Shown here piece by piece: positions 35,535-45,464 of a DNA stretch of 64,000 nt. The stretch is from assembly GCA_023391815.1 (NCBI GenBank), contig JAEWAF010000055.1, positions 24,224-88,223 on the forward strand, read 5' to 3'. The notes below the pieces were generated by a model. It saw only the letters and a program-made list of their open reading frames with translations, was not told where the DNA came from and did no database searches. Every line of letters begins with the position of its first letter. The first letter of the stretch is position 1. Both the position numbers and the translations under genes were made by a program. This DNA comes from Pseudomonadota bacterium (GTDB lineage Bacteria; Pseudomonadota; Gammaproteobacteria; Steroidobacterales; Steroidobacteraceae).

Positions 35535-36944
35535 TCAGGCGCGCGCCAGCGCGCTCTGATACCTGGCATACAAGAAGTAAACGGCGATACCAATGACGTT
35601 CCAGATCAAGAACGTCATCTTGGTCACCAGGGGCAAGCTCACGAACAAATAGGCGCACCCGGCAATCGCCGCCCATGCAACCAGCGTCGACGCGGGTGTG
35701 CGGAACGGTCGGGGGGCGTTCGGCGCTTTGTTTCTCAGGACGAGCATGCACACGGCCACCGCGATGAACGCCACCAGCGTTCCGGCGTTGGCGACTTCAG
35801 CGATTCGTTGCAGCGGCAGAAAGCCGGCGATTGCCGCCACGATCACGCCCGTGATCATAGTCATGAGCACCGGCGTGCCCGACTTCTCGTTCACCACGCT
35901 AAGTCGCTGCGGCAACAAGCCATCGCGCGCCATCACGAAGAAGATACGCGACTGGCCATACATGAAGGCCATGATCACCGTGGGCAACGCGACGATGGCG
36001 GCGAGGCCGATGAATTTCGCCGCGCCGGGATGACTGAGATTGCGTAACACCATCGCGAGCGGCTCGGTGCTGGCGGCGAGTGCTTCGGTGCGCGAGCCGC
36101 CGATCGCGGCGGCGGCAACGACCATGTAAATGAGCGTGCAGGCGACCATCGAGCCGATGATGCCGATCTTCAGATCGCGGCCCGGATCCTTCGCTTCCTC
36201 GGCTGCGGTCGAGACCGCGTCGAAGCCGTAGAAGGCAAAGAAGATCACCGCCGCCGCGCCCATCATGCCGTACTTGGCGCCATCGATTTCGGTCGCGCCG
36301 AAGCCATGCGGAGCGAACGGCTCGAAGTTGCCGAGATTGAAAGCCGGAATGGCCAGCGCAACGAACGTCGCGAGGGCGATCAGCTTCACGAACACCAGAA
36401 CCAGATTGACCGTCGCGCTCTCACGCGATCCCAACGCCAACAACCCGGCCACCGCCAGTGCTATCACGATAGCGGGCAAGTTGATCACGCCACCGGCCGC
36501 AGGTCCGGCGAGCAGCGCGTCGGGAATGCCGATGCCCAGCGAGCGAATGAAGCCGCCGGCGTAACCGGACCAGCCCACCGCGACCACGCTGCAAACGACG
36601 GTGTATTCGAGAATCAGTGTCCAGCCGACGAACCATGCCGGAAGTTCTCCCAACGCCACGTAGCTGTAGGTGTAGGCGCTGCCGGCCATGGGCATCATCG
36701 TCGACATTTCCGTATACGCCAGCGCCGCGCAAGCGCAGACCAAGCCGGCGACGACGAAAGAGACGATGACGGCCGGGCCGGCCAGACCGGCGCCGACGCC
36801 GATCAAGGTGTAGATGCCGGTGCCGACGATGCCGCCGATTCCCAAGCTCATCAAATGCAGCCAGCCCAGCGTCGGTCTCAGCGCGCTGTGCGATTGGCGG
36901 GCGCTGACGGATTCGAGACTCTTGCGGCGGTTCCAGAAAGACAT
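35535..36944 (-). CDS. APC-family amino acid permease
   Basis: A 469-residue inner-membrane permease with about 12 hydrophobic segments and the APC helix-1 signature GIGGIVGTGIYTLIG, followed by ALAYTEMSTMMPMAGSAYTYSY and FFAFYGFDAVSTAAEEAKDPGRDLKIGI, which match the cationic amino-acid transporter (YhdG/CAT) subfamily. Substrate inferred as an amino acid. ATG 36944 has GGGGAG 4 nt upstream; the open frame to 36971 is unsupported. It is convergent with the esterase gene and divergent from the nucleosidase gene. Confidence 0.87.
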   Translation of the reverse strand: MSFWNRRKSLESVSARQSHSALRPTLGWLHLMSLGIGGIVGTGIYTLIGVGAGLAGPAVIVSFVVAGLVCACAALAYTEMSTMMPMAGSAYTYSYVALGELPAWFVGWTLILEYTVVCSVVAVGWSGYAGGFIRSLGIGIPDALLAGPAAGGVINLPAIVIALAVAGLLALGSRESATVNLVLVFVKLIALATFVALAIPAFNLGNFEPFAPHGFGATEIDGAKYGMMGAAAVIFFAFYGFDAVSTAAEEAKDPGRDLKIGIIGSMVACTLIYMVVAAAAIGGSRTEALAASTEPLAMVLRNLSHPGAAKFIGLAAIVALPTVIMAFMYGQSRIFFVMARDGLLPQRLSVVNEKSGTPVLMTMITGVIVAAIAGFLPLQRIAEVANAGTLVAFIAVAVCMLVLRNKAPNAPRPFRTPASTLVAWAAIAGCAYLFVSLPLVTKMTFLIWNVIGIAVYFLYARYQSALARA

Positions 36945-37029
36945 GGCACTCCCCGTTGTGCGTGTCGTCATATTCTAATGGCACTGCCCGCCCGGCCGTC
37001 ACGCGGGCTGCTGTTATGATGTGGCTCCT

Positions 37030-37638
37030 ATGGCTTCTGTACACAACCCCGATTATTCGGACCCGTTGGTGGTGATGGCGCTGCCGCTGGAGAGCCAGGG
37101 CGTGTTCGAGCGCGCCGGCATCCCGGTCCTGTATACCGGCATCGGCAAAGTGAACGCGACTTACTCGCTGACGCGACGGTTGTCGGAATACTCGCGCGCC
37201 GGCGTCCCGATGCCCCGGGTGATCAACTTCGGCACGGCCGGCAGCCGGCGTCACAAGACCGGCAGCGTGCTGGAATGTCACACCTTCGTCCAACGCGACA
37301 TGGATGTGACCGGCCTCGGTGTGCCGCTCGGGGCCACGCCATTCGAAGAGATTCCGGCGCGTCTGGAATTTCCGCGGCTGTTTCCCGAATTGCCCGGCGG
37401 CGAGTGCGGCAGCGGCGACTCCTTCGTCATGAGCGAAATCGCGCTGGAATGTGACGTCATGGACATGGAAGCTTACGCGCTCGCCAAGGTGTGCTTGCTC
37501 GAGCGCGTGGCATTCACGTCCGTGAAGTACGTGACCGATGGCGCCGATCAAGCCTCGGGCCAGGATTGGAAAGCCAATCTCAAGCTCGCGGCGGATCAGT
37601 TCCTGCTCGTGTATCGGCGCTTTTTCGGCGAGCCCTAA
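37030..37638 (+). CDS. Nucleosidase/phosphorylase-fold protein
   Basis: A 202-residue protein of the PNP/UDP phosphorylase superfamily, closest in layout to bacterial nucleosidases (MTA/SAH nucleosidase-like). Visible motifs are LVVMALPLESQGVF, YTGIGKVNATY, the phosphate/ribose glycine motif INFGTAGS, the VMDMEAYALAKVC segment that binds ribose, and the catalytic Asp in YVTDGADQ. It would hydrolyse the N-glycosidic bond of a purine nucleoside; substrate unknown. ATG 37030 is chosen; a GTG at 37021 is also in frame. Confidence 0.78.
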   Translation: MASVHNPDYSDPLVVMALPLESQGVFERAGIPVLYTGIGKVNATYSLTRRLSEYSRAGVPMPRVINFGTAGSRRHKTGSVLECHTFVQRDMDVTGLGVPLGATPFEEIPARLEFPRLFPELPGGECGSGDSFVMSEIALECDVMDMEAYALAKVCLLERVAFTSVKYVTDGADQASGQDWKANLKLAADQFLLVYRRFFGEP

Positions 37639-37645
37639 AGGAGCC

Positions 37646-39622
37646 TCAGGGCGAGGGTGTTGTCGGCACCTGCACCTTAGGCTTGAACGCGAGCAGCACG
37701 TTGCCGGGCATTTGCCCGAACATTCCATAGCCCGAGCTGACGAACAGCATGCCGTTGGCCGCGACGATCGTTGCATTGTCGATGGCTCCGCCATTCGCGG
37801 TCACGCCGTTGAAGGTATCGAAGCTGCGCGCGGTGTCGAACTTGAATAACAACTCACCGGTCTTCGCATCGAATGCGTGGATGAAGCCATCGAGACTGCC
37901 GCTGACCACGGCGCCATCGATCACCGTGGGCGCGCCAGAGAAGCCGATGTTGGTCTCGCACGCTTTCACCAGCTCGGCACGCTTGCCGCTGCAATCGGGC
38001 GTCGCCGTGTAGGTCCACTCGACCGCGCCCGTATCGACGCGCACGGCATTCAGACCGGGCTTCTGCGACCCCCCGGCCTTGGCCGGCGAACCATACGGAC
38101 GATTGATGGGAGCGAATACGCGAGTGCCGTCATAAGCCATGCCCCAATGGATACCGCCGAGCGGTGAGCCTTCGCCGAAATCCTGACGCCACATCAGCTT
38201 GCCATTACGATCCGGATCGAGTGCCCAGACCGTCCCCGCCTTCTGGCCGGCGAGTAAGACATCCGAGCCATCGGCACGCTGCGCGATGATCACCGAAGCG
38301 CCGAAGTCGACATCACGATGCACGGAGCTCTTCGGGCAATTCAAACCATTTCGATTGCGTACGCAGCCGGTAAGGAAGATGTCGTTCTCGGTTGCCTGGA
38401 ACGACCAGCGAATGTGGCCGTCTTTCAGATCGAGCGCGAGGATCGCATCCGTGGTCGGCGCCGCCGGCTCCGACGTCGCTTCGCCGGTACCGACGTAAAG
38501 CACGCCGCGTTTTGCGTCGATGGCGGGCGAGGTCCAGATCGGCGCGCCCGACGGACCATAGATCATCTTGCCGTCGCCGCGATCGCGCACGGGCTTCGCT
38601 TCTTCCATCGTGTGCGTGGTCCAGATTTTCTTGCCGGTCATCGCGTCGAGTGCCGTGACCGCGCCGTGCGTGCGACAACATTCATGATCGTCGTTGCCAC
38701 CCAGCGAAATCTCATATTGAGAGATGGGAACGTAGACGCGGTCGCCATGGAGCGCCGGTGTGCCGGTGGTCAGTGACAACGGATACAAGCCGACCGACTG
38801 GATCCACAGCAGCTGACCGGTGGCGGCGTCGAGCATGTGAACCTTCGAGGCCACGTCGCTGAACACGATGACCTTGCGGCCGTCGGGCAGCTGACCGAAC
38901 GCAGCGCTGGTTCGCAGCGGCGTTTCATGCGAGTAAACCCATTGAACGCACGGCGACCCGGAGATATCGATTGCGAAAGCGCGCTGCGCGTCGGCGACCG
39001 GTAGGAACAATGTCGTGCCGACGACGGCCGGTTGCGAGCGCATTGATGTGGCTTTCGGAAAGCCCATGGCCCACGCCAGCTCGAGATTGCGCATATCCGA
39101 GGTGCGCAGCCCGGCCTGCGTTGCGCTGAGATGGCGATGGTTCTTGGGATCGAAGCCGAAGCCGGCCACGCTCGCCGGTGCATCGAGTTTCACTTTGCGA
39201 CGCTCGGGTGCGCACATCGTGGCCGACAACCATTCGTCCGAGGTGGCTTCGCGGCCGACCAGATAATCGATCACGGCGGCCTTCTGCGTGGCGTTCAGTG
39301 CTGACGCCTGGACCTTCATCTTGCCTTCGTTCAAGGCATACAGAATGGTCTGGTAGCGCATCGCCTTGAGCGTATCGAGGGACGGCGCGCGCGTGGCCTC
39401 GGGATGGTCGTGACAGGCCGCGCAGCTCTGCTGATAAACGACCTGTCCCGGATGAGGGGCGGCCATCGCCGCCTGCGCCTTGGCCAAGGCGGATGAATCG
39501 GCAGCGACCGGCGGTTTCGAGGCTGGCTGGGTCCGTGCCGGCCCGCTCGAGAGCAGCCCTGCTCCCATCAATACAGCCCATGCTGACTGAGCGACAGTCC
39601 GAATCGCGGCTTTGGCACGCAT
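37646..39622 (-). CDS. Heme c / PQQ beta-propeller dehydrogenase, PVADH-like
   Basis: A 658-residue exported quinohemoprotein with the cytochrome domain at the N-terminus: SCAACHDHPEAT (near 66) within about residues 45-125. A propeller of PQQ-enzyme repeats follows (MRNLELAWAMGF, GQLLWIQSV, GKKIWTTHT, GHIRWSFQA, GAVEWTYTA, GELLFKFDT), with the vicinal cysteine pair HECCRTHG near 315. An N-terminal heme and downstream propeller is the order of polyvinyl-alcohol dehydrogenase. Function is probably oxidation of an alcohol or polymer in the periplasm. It is convergent with the nucleosidase gene (7-bp gap). Confidence 0.8.
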   Translation of the reverse strand: MRAKAAIRTVAQSAWAVLMGAGLLSSGPARTQPASKPPVAADSSALAKAQAAMAAPHPGQVVYQQSCAACHDHPEATRAPSLDTLKAMRYQTILYALNEGKMKVQASALNATQKAAVIDYLVGREATSDEWLSATMCAPERRKVKLDAPASVAGFGFDPKNHRHLSATQAGLRTSDMRNLELAWAMGFPKATSMRSQPAVVGTTLFLPVADAQRAFAIDISGSPCVQWVYSHETPLRTSAAFGQLPDGRKVIVFSDVASKVHMLDAATGQLLWIQSVGLYPLSLTTGTPALHGDRVYVPISQYEISLGGNDDHECCRTHGAVTALDAMTGKKIWTTHTMEEAKPVRDRGDGKMIYGPSGAPIWTSPAIDAKRGVLYVGTGEATSEPAAPTTDAILALDLKDGHIRWSFQATENDIFLTGCVRNRNGLNCPKSSVHRDVDFGASVIIAQRADGSDVLLAGQKAGTVWALDPDRNGKLMWRQDFGEGSPLGGIHWGMAYDGTRVFAPINRPYGSPAKAGGSQKPGLNAVRVDTGAVEWTYTATPDCSGKRAELVKACETNIGFSGAPTVIDGAVVSGSLDGFIHAFDAKTGELLFKFDTARSFDTFNGVTANGGAIDNATIVAANGMLFVSSGYGMFGQMPGNVLLAFKPKVQVPTTPSP

Positions 39623-39806
39623 CTTATTGATCCCCCCTTGCAGCCACTATTAGAGTCACGCCCCGGCGTGGCCGCCACATAAGAATTGTGTGGGCCGCGG
39701 TGGGCATACCTCCTGCATGAGGATGGCGGTCGTAGTCGCCATCGGCATTCGTCAGCCGGTCATGGCTGAGTCTCGAGGTCGAGGCATGGGCGAGGGGAGG
39801 ACGATA

Positions 39807-41585
39807 ATGACAATTCGCAGTCTGGTCGCTGCATGTTCGCTATTGCTTTGTCTGGCCGCCGGCGCGCGCGCCGCCGAGCGTCCAGCCGACATTTCTCTGG
39901 TTCCCTGGCCGGCGAGCGTGGAGCCGCAGGGCGGCTCGTTCACGCTCGATTCGCAGACCCAGGTGGTCTACGACGGCGATGCGCGCGTGCGCGGAGTCGC
40001 GCACTACTTTGGTGACCTGGTCGAGCGCACGCGCGGTTTGCGCCCCGTCATCGTTCAGGGTTCGGCCCGGGATGCGCCGAAGCGCTCCGTTGTCTTTGCA
40101 TTGAGCGGCCCGGCGGGCGCCGCGCCCGAAGCCTATGTCGTCGATGTTTCCTCCAAAGTGACCCTGGTCTCGGCGGCCGATCCGCGTGGCCTGTTCAACG
40201 GCGCGGTGACCTTGTGGCAACTGGCGAGCGTGCAATCGACGGCCGTGCAGGAAGTTCGAATTCCTGGCGTACGCATCAGCGACGAACCGCGCCTGCGCTG
40301 GCGCGGGTTGCTGCTGGATTCGGCCAGTCAGTACCAGTCCGTGTCGTTCATCAAGCGCTACATCGATTTCATGGCGCTTCACAAGCTGAACGTCCTGCAT
40401 TGGCATCTGGTCGGCGATCAGGCGTGGCGTCTGCAGATTCCGAAATATCCCAAGCTGACGGGCGGGTTGAACTCTTATTCGGCCGACGAGGTACGCGAAA
40501 TCGTCGAGTACGCGGCAACTCGCAATGTGACCGTGGTGCCCGGGCTCGAAATGCCGGGACACGCGACTGCCGCCGTCACCGCCTATCCAACGATGCGAGC
40601 GGCCGACTCGCCGGTCGCGGGCACGAATCTCTATAACATCGAAGAAGAGACGTTCGCTTTCTTCGATGCGGTGTTCGCGCAAGTCGCGTCGCTGTTCCCG
40701 GCGGAGTACATCCACATCGGCGCGGACGACGTGTCCAAGGATCAGTGGAAACAATCGACCAGCGTGCAGGCCCGCATGCGGGAGCTCGGCATCGTCAACG
40801 AGGTCCGGCTGCAACGATATTTCTTCGAGCGCATCAGCGCGCTGACCCAGAAGCACAAGCGTCGCATCGTCGGCTGGGACGCGATCTTCAGCGGCGGCGT
40901 GCCGTCTGATGCAGTGATCATGACGGCGCGGGGGTTGGATGGGGCATTGGGCGCGGTTGCGTCGGGTTATGAAGTGATCGTTTCCTCCTCCAATCAACTG
41001 AGCTTCAATCGTCCGCAAAGCGCGGCGCTCAACGAGCGCGCCAGGCCGGGCGAAGTGCTCAGCTTGGGCGACGTGTATCGATTCGATCCCGCGCCCACTG
41101 CATTGTCGGCACAGGATCGCGGCCGGTTGATCGGCGTGCAGGGAAACGTGTGGACCACCACCGACGGCAACGAAGAAGTCATCGAGCAGATGACGTTTCC
41201 TCGCGCGGCCGCCTTGGCTGAAATCGGCTGGACCCCTTCGGCCCAACTGCGCTGGCCGGATTTTCAGCCGCGCCTGGTGGCGATGCTCGGTCGTTACTCT
41301 CGCCTGGGCGTGCGCTTCAGCGATGCAGCGTTTCGCGCGACAGCGTTCAAAAGGGGCGAGTCGGCCGGACGGGTGTCCGTCGAGCTCGCCAAACAAGTGC
41401 CACTCGGCGAGATCCGTTACACCATCAACGGTTCGGAGCCGACCGCCAGGTCATCGGTCTATACAGATGTGTTCGAGGTGCCTCGAGGGACCGTGATCAA
41501 GGCGGCGGTGTTCTACAACGGTGAGCCTTTGTCTCGAACCACTGCGATCGACGTCAATGCCGATATCGCGGGTGGGTCGATGTAA
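39807..41585 (+). CDS. GH20 beta-N-acetylhexosaminidase-like, altered active site
   Basis: A 592-residue exported glycoside hydrolase family 20 protein. After the signal (LVAACSLLLCLAAGARA) comes a GH20b N-domain (SLVPWPASVEPQGGSFTL), the catalytic barrel (RWRGLLLDSASQYQSV, LNVLHWHLVGDQAWRLQIPKYPKLT, VVPGLEMPGHATAA, YIHIGADDVSKDQW) and a C-terminal chitobiase-type domain (IRYTINGSEPTARSSVY). The catalytic Asp-Glu pair of GH20 (H-x-G-G-D-E) reads H-I-G-A-D-D here (D307, D308), so the general acid Glu is replaced. ATG 39807 has GGGGAGG 7 nt upstream. The 3' end abuts the next gene with no gap. Confidence 0.83.
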   Translation: MTIRSLVAACSLLLCLAAGARAAERPADISLVPWPASVEPQGGSFTLDSQTQVVYDGDARVRGVAHYFGDLVERTRGLRPVIVQGSARDAPKRSVVFALSGPAGAAPEAYVVDVSSKVTLVSAADPRGLFNGAVTLWQLASVQSTAVQEVRIPGVRISDEPRLRWRGLLLDSASQYQSVSFIKRYIDFMALHKLNVLHWHLVGDQAWRLQIPKYPKLTGGLNSYSADEVREIVEYAATRNVTVVPGLEMPGHATAAVTAYPTMRAADSPVAGTNLYNIEEETFAFFDAVFAQVASLFPAEYIHIGADDVSKDQWKQSTSVQARMRELGIVNEVRLQRYFFERISALTQKHKRRIVGWDAIFSGGVPSDAVIMTARGLDGALGAVASGYEVIVSSSNQLSFNRPQSAALNERARPGEVLSLGDVYRFDPAPTALSAQDRGRLIGVQGNVWTTTDGNEEVIEQMTFPRAAALAEIGWTPSAQLRWPDFQPRLVAMLGRYSRLGVRFSDAAFRATAFKRGESAGRVSVELAKQVPLGEIRYTINGSEPTARSSVYTDVFEVPRGTVIKAAVFYNGEPLSRTTAIDVNADIAGGSM

Positions 41586-42089
41586 TCAGCCGGTGCCGTC
41601 CTGCTCCGTCGCTTGCGCGATGGAGACTGTGGTTGGCGTCGCCATGTCGGTGCTGTACATCACGCGATAGAGCTTCCAGCCATCGCCGCGATTGCGCCAC
41701 ACGTGCAGATATTTGCCTTCCTCCACATCCGAGCCGCGCCGCACATCGCGCACGCGATAGTGGCCCTGCTCGATCGCGATGTCGCTTCGAACCAGGCTCA
41801 TGTCGGCCTCGGTGTTGAACGACACCACCGGCGTCATCTGATCCTTCAGAAACTCCGAGATACCCTCGCGACCGGCGATCGCCGGGCCACGTTCCGGCAG
41901 AATCTGCGCTTCGTCATCGAACAATGCCAGCGTGGCATCGAGATCGTCTCTATTGAACGCCTGTTCGTACGCCTGCTCGACGGATTTGGGCAGAGACTCG
42001 CCGCGTGCAGTGCAACCACCGAGCGTGACACCCGCCGCGACGACGCCGAGCGTCAGCATCGTCCGTGAGAAACAAAACACATTGCTCAT
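41586..42089 (-). CDS. SnoaL/DUF4440-like lipoprotein
   Basis: A 167-residue predicted lipoprotein (signal ...VVAAGVTLGGC, lipobox LGGC) with an NTF2-like cone fold of the SgcJ/DUF4440 type: VEQAYEQAFNRDDLDATLALFDDEAQILPE, then FNTEADMSLVRSDIAIEQGHYRV and WKLYRVMYSTD. NTF2-like proteins bind small ligands or are enzymes; no catalytic set is evident. ATG 42089 begins the signal and has GGGGA upstream. It is convergent with the GH20 gene, the two stops being directly adjacent. Confidence 0.75.
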   Translation of the reverse strand: MSNVFCFSRTMLTLGVVAAGVTLGGCTARGESLPKSVEQAYEQAFNRDDLDATLALFDDEAQILPERGPAIAGREGISEFLKDQMTPVVSFNTEADMSLVRSDIAIEQGHYRVRDVRRGSDVEEGKYLHVWRNRGDGWKLYRVMYSTDMATPTTVSIAQATEQDGTG

Positions 42090-42309
42090 GATCGGTTTCC
42101 CCCTCAACTTCATCCACTGGTTTCCAACCGCGCGCGAAGAATATTCGCGGGTCCGGGTTCCGTCAGTACCGGATATCCCATAGCGGCTTGGTCACATGGC
42201 TGCAAGAAACAACCGATGACGACTGCGCGGAGCGATGTTTCGGGTTATTCTCAATACGTGGTTGAGGCGAACTTCGTGGCACGGATGGTCACGGCATGAG
42301 GAGTGATTT

Positions 42310-42933
42310 ATGTCTCTGTACGGTCTGTTGGTTTTCTCCGCGGTCTATTTGCTGGCAGTAGCATCGCCGGGCCCTGGTGTTGCTGCGGTGGTCGCACGTT
42401 CGCTCGCAAAAGGCACGCGCGGCGCGCCCGCATTCATCGCGGGCTTTCTGGTGGGCGATCTCATCTGGTTTGCGTTTGCAGCGACGGGACTGGCCGCGCT
42501 CGCACAGAGCGCGCAAACGGTGTTCGTCGTGGTGAAATACGCGGGTGCAGCATATTTGCTGTTCCTCGCATACAAATTGTGGACCGCGCCCGCCGCGCCG
42601 GTGTCCGACGACGGCGTCGATCTCGAGGAGAAGGGGCAGAAGCCGTTCCAACTTTTCTTAGGCAGTCTGGCCCTGACGCTCGCGAACCCCAAGACCATGG
42701 TGTTCTTTCTGGCGCTGTTGCCTACGGTCGTGCCATTGGAGAAGTTGACGCTGCTCGGCTTCGCTGAAATGGTCGTGGCGATTTCTTTTCTGCTGCCGTT
42801 GACGCTCGGCGGTTACGTCGTGCTTGCGGCTCGCGCGCGACGCGTGTTCAAGAGCGCGACGGCGGTTCGCAGAATCAATCGTGGCACGGGGGCCGCGATG
42901 GCTTGCGCCGCCGTCGCAGTGGCTACACGTTAG
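42310..42933 (+). CDS. LysE/RhtB-family amino acid exporter
   Basis: A 207-residue inner-membrane exporter with about six hydrophobic segments and the family motif VASPGPGVAAVVARSLAKGTRG near residue 20, FVVVKYAGAAYLLFLAYKLW and LTLANPKTMVFFLALLPT. Exports amino acids or related metabolites; substrate unknown. ATG 42310 has GAGGAG 7 nt upstream. The stop overlaps the stop of the convergent TonB receptor gene by 4 bp. Confidence 0.88.
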   Translation: MSLYGLLVFSAVYLLAVASPGPGVAAVVARSLAKGTRGAPAFIAGFLVGDLIWFAFAATGLAALAQSAQTVFVVVKYAGAAYLLFLAYKLWTAPAAPVSDDGVDLEEKGQKPFQLFLGSLALTLANPKTMVFFLALLPTVVPLEKLTLLGFAEMVVAISFLLPLTLGGYVVLAARARRVFKSATAVRRINRGTGAAMACAAVAVATR

Positions 42934-45422
42934 AAGGTGTAGTTGACTCGGCCATAGACGAATCGGCCGGAGCGGCCGAACGGCGAGTAGTTCGAGAACG
43001 ATTGCGTGCCGGTGAGATTGTTCTGCGGCGGCAGGGGATCGGGGTACTCGTCCGTGAGGTTGTCCGCGCCGATCGCGAGCTTGATGCGATCGGTGACGGC
43101 CAGCCGCGCTTCCACGTCCACCAGGGTTTTTGGCGACAAGATGAAGTCCAGTGCCGGATTCGGATCCGGCGACAGCACTTCACCGTAGCGAGTCGCGCGC
43201 AGCGTCGCTCCCCAGCCCCGAAGCGACCAGTTGATGGCCGCCGCGTACTTGTCGCGCGGCGTGCCCTCTTCATAACTCAGCACGTTGAAGCGGTTGAACA
43301 GGATCGGCGGCGTGGGTAACGACGACAGCTGCGGCGTCGTCGGCACTTTGGTGACATCGGTGGAATTGAAGTTCGCGGTCACCGTGAAGTCGAACCGGCC
43401 CGCCGATTCCGTCGACCAGGGATAGCTCATGACGATGTCGACACCTTCGGTCGTCGTATCGACGCCATTGATGAAGAAGCGTCCGCCGCCGATGCCGACG
43501 AAGCCGAGGCTGGTGAGATAGTTCACGACATCCGTGGACGTGAGGTTCTCCGAGAGCACGATGCGATTGTCGATGTCGATGCGATAGGCATCGACCGTGA
43601 TCGTCAGATCGCCAACGCGCGCGACCGCGCCCAATGAATAGTTCAACGACTCTTCCGCATCGAGCGGTTTCGCGCCCAGCGCGATCGCCGCCGGATTGTT
43701 CACCGGGAAGGTCGCGATGTCGAACGGCACGCCGCCGATGAAGTTGGTGGAGGTGGTCGAGAAGTACTGCTGCTGCAACGACGGCGCCTTGAAGCCGTTC
43801 TGCACGGAAGCCCGCAACGCGAACTGTTCGATGAAGTCATAACGCAGCGACAGTTTGCCGGCGAGATTCTCGCCGAAGTCCGAGTAGCTCTCGCCGCGCA
43901 TCGCCACCGACGCCAGGAATTTGTTCGTGACGTTCGCTTCCAGGTCGATGTAGGCCCCGATGGCGGTACGATCTTCGTCGACCTGGTTTTCCGGCCGGAA
44001 GCCCGGGAATACCTGTGCGCCGGATTGAGTCGGATTGCCGTTGGCCAGGCGCACGCCGCCGTTTCGATACGAGTCCGGCTCGCCCGCGTGAATGCTGAAT
44101 GTTTCTCGACGGGCTTCGACGCCGACCGCGATGTTGAGTGGCGAGGCCAGGCCGACGTCGACGGTACGCACGCCGGAGATGTTCATGGTCAACTGATCGT
44201 AGTCGAAGCCGCCCGAATCGAACGTCGTCTTGCTGGTCGGGCCGAGCGAGCGGTTCAACGAATTGCGGACTTCGTAATCCATCTCGTTGCGGCCGTAGGT
44301 CAAGGACGAATCCATATCCCATACGCCGAGGCGCCAGCTCACCCCGAAGGCCGCCGAAGCGTCGACCACGTCGGGGGCGATCAGCGGCAGATAGCCGTCG
44401 GGATAGATCTGAGTGATGTTGCGATCGTCGCTGGCGATTCGATAGAAGCCCGCCGACACCGCTTGACGATCCTGCCAGCTGGCCCAGCCGTACAGCTTCG
44501 CGCCGCTATCGACTTCATATTCCGCGTTGACGAACACGGTCTTCTGATCCAGCTCCGGTTCGCCGTACCAGGAGTTGTAGCGGTCGAAAGTCGCCTCGCG
44601 AGCATCGAAAGCGCCATTCACGAGCGGATACTGTCGACGCATGTCGTAGCCGCCGCGCTCGGTGTGTTCCTGATCTTTGTACTCGGCCGCGACGACCACC
44701 GATCCTTTGCTGCCGAGGGGAAGACCTTTCCACGCGGACACGGTCAATGTTTCGCCGTCGGATCTGCTTCGACTGCGCTTCGGCGGTGACGAGTAGTTCG
44801 CTCCCGCTGGCGCGTTGGCGACCAGGACGTCATAACTCGTGTCTCGCCAGCCGTAGGTCACGCCGCCCTCGCCACCGTCGCTGGCGTTGCGCAATCGCAG
44901 ATTGATCACGCCCGCGATGGCATCCGATCCGTACTGTGCGGAGGCGCCATCGCGCAGCACTTCGACGGATTGAATGATCGCGTTGGGAATGGTGTTCAGG
45001 TCGACCGCGGTCGAACCTCGGCCGATACTGTTGTTGATGTTGATGAGCGCGGACTGATGGCGACGTTTGCCATTCACCAGCACCAGCGTTTGATCGGGAG
45101 CGAGGCCGCGCAAAGTTGCAGGACGCACCATATCGGTGCCGTCGTTCAGGCCGGGGCGTGGAAAGTTGAACGAGGGCACCGTGACCGAGAGTGCCTGACT
45201 CACTTCGGAGACACCCAGATTTTGCAATTGCTCGCCGCTCACCACGTCGACCGGGACCGCGGTGTCCAGGGCCGAGCGATTCGCGACGCGAGTACCGGTG
45301 ACGACGACTTGTTCGATCTCGGGGGTGTCTGCGTCTTGCGCCATCAATGGCACGGTCAGGGCCAGCAGAGGCAGGCCAACGAGCAAACGAAGCGAGCCGC
45401 AAGAACCGTTGTTGTTGTCCAT
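42930..45422 (-). CDS. TonB-dependent outer-membrane receptor
   Basis: An 830-residue TonB-dependent receptor. A signal peptide (...LTVPLMAQ) precedes a TonB-box-like EQVVVTGTR, then a plug domain (about 45-160: AVPVDVVSGEQLQNLG, LRGLAPDQTLVLVNGKRRH, VEVLRDGASAQYGSDAIAGVINL) and a 22-strand barrel ending VYGRVNYTF with C-terminal Phe. The plug and barrel match the large outer-membrane receptor class common in Steroidobacter and Caulobacter relatives, often for oligosaccharides or siderophore-like ligands; the ligand is unknown. ATG 45422 has CGGAG 7 nt upstream. No TonB/ExbBD genes nearby. Confidence 0.9.
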   Translation of the reverse strand: MDNNNGSCGSLRLLVGLPLLALTVPLMAQDADTPEIEQVVVTGTRVANRSALDTAVPVDVVSGEQLQNLGVSEVSQALSVTVPSFNFPRPGLNDGTDMVRPATLRGLAPDQTLVLVNGKRRHQSALININNSIGRGSTAVDLNTIPNAIIQSVEVLRDGASAQYGSDAIAGVINLRLRNASDGGEGGVTYGWRDTSYDVLVANAPAGANYSSPPKRSRSRSDGETLTVSAWKGLPLGSKGSVVVAAEYKDQEHTERGGYDMRRQYPLVNGAFDAREATFDRYNSWYGEPELDQKTVFVNAEYEVDSGAKLYGWASWQDRQAVSAGFYRIASDDRNITQIYPDGYLPLIAPDVVDASAAFGVSWRLGVWDMDSSLTYGRNEMDYEVRNSLNRSLGPTSKTTFDSGGFDYDQLTMNISGVRTVDVGLASPLNIAVGVEARRETFSIHAGEPDSYRNGGVRLANGNPTQSGAQVFPGFRPENQVDEDRTAIGAYIDLEANVTNKFLASVAMRGESYSDFGENLAGKLSLRYDFIEQFALRASVQNGFKAPSLQQQYFSTTSTNFIGGVPFDIATFPVNNPAAIALGAKPLDAEESLNYSLGAVARVGDLTITVDAYRIDIDNRIVLSENLTSTDVVNYLTSLGFVGIGGGRFFINGVDTTTEGVDIVMSYPWSTESAGRFDFTVTANFNSTDVTKVPTTPQLSSLPTPPILFNRFNVLSYEEGTPRDKYAAAINWSLRGWGATLRATRYGEVLSPDPNPALDFILSPKTLVDVEARLAVTDRIKLAIGADNLTDEYPDPLPPQNNLTGTQSFSNYSPFGRSGRFVYGRVNYTF

Positions 45423-45464
45423 ATGTAACTCCGGAACGATGGGCCAGCGCAGGATGTAATACGC

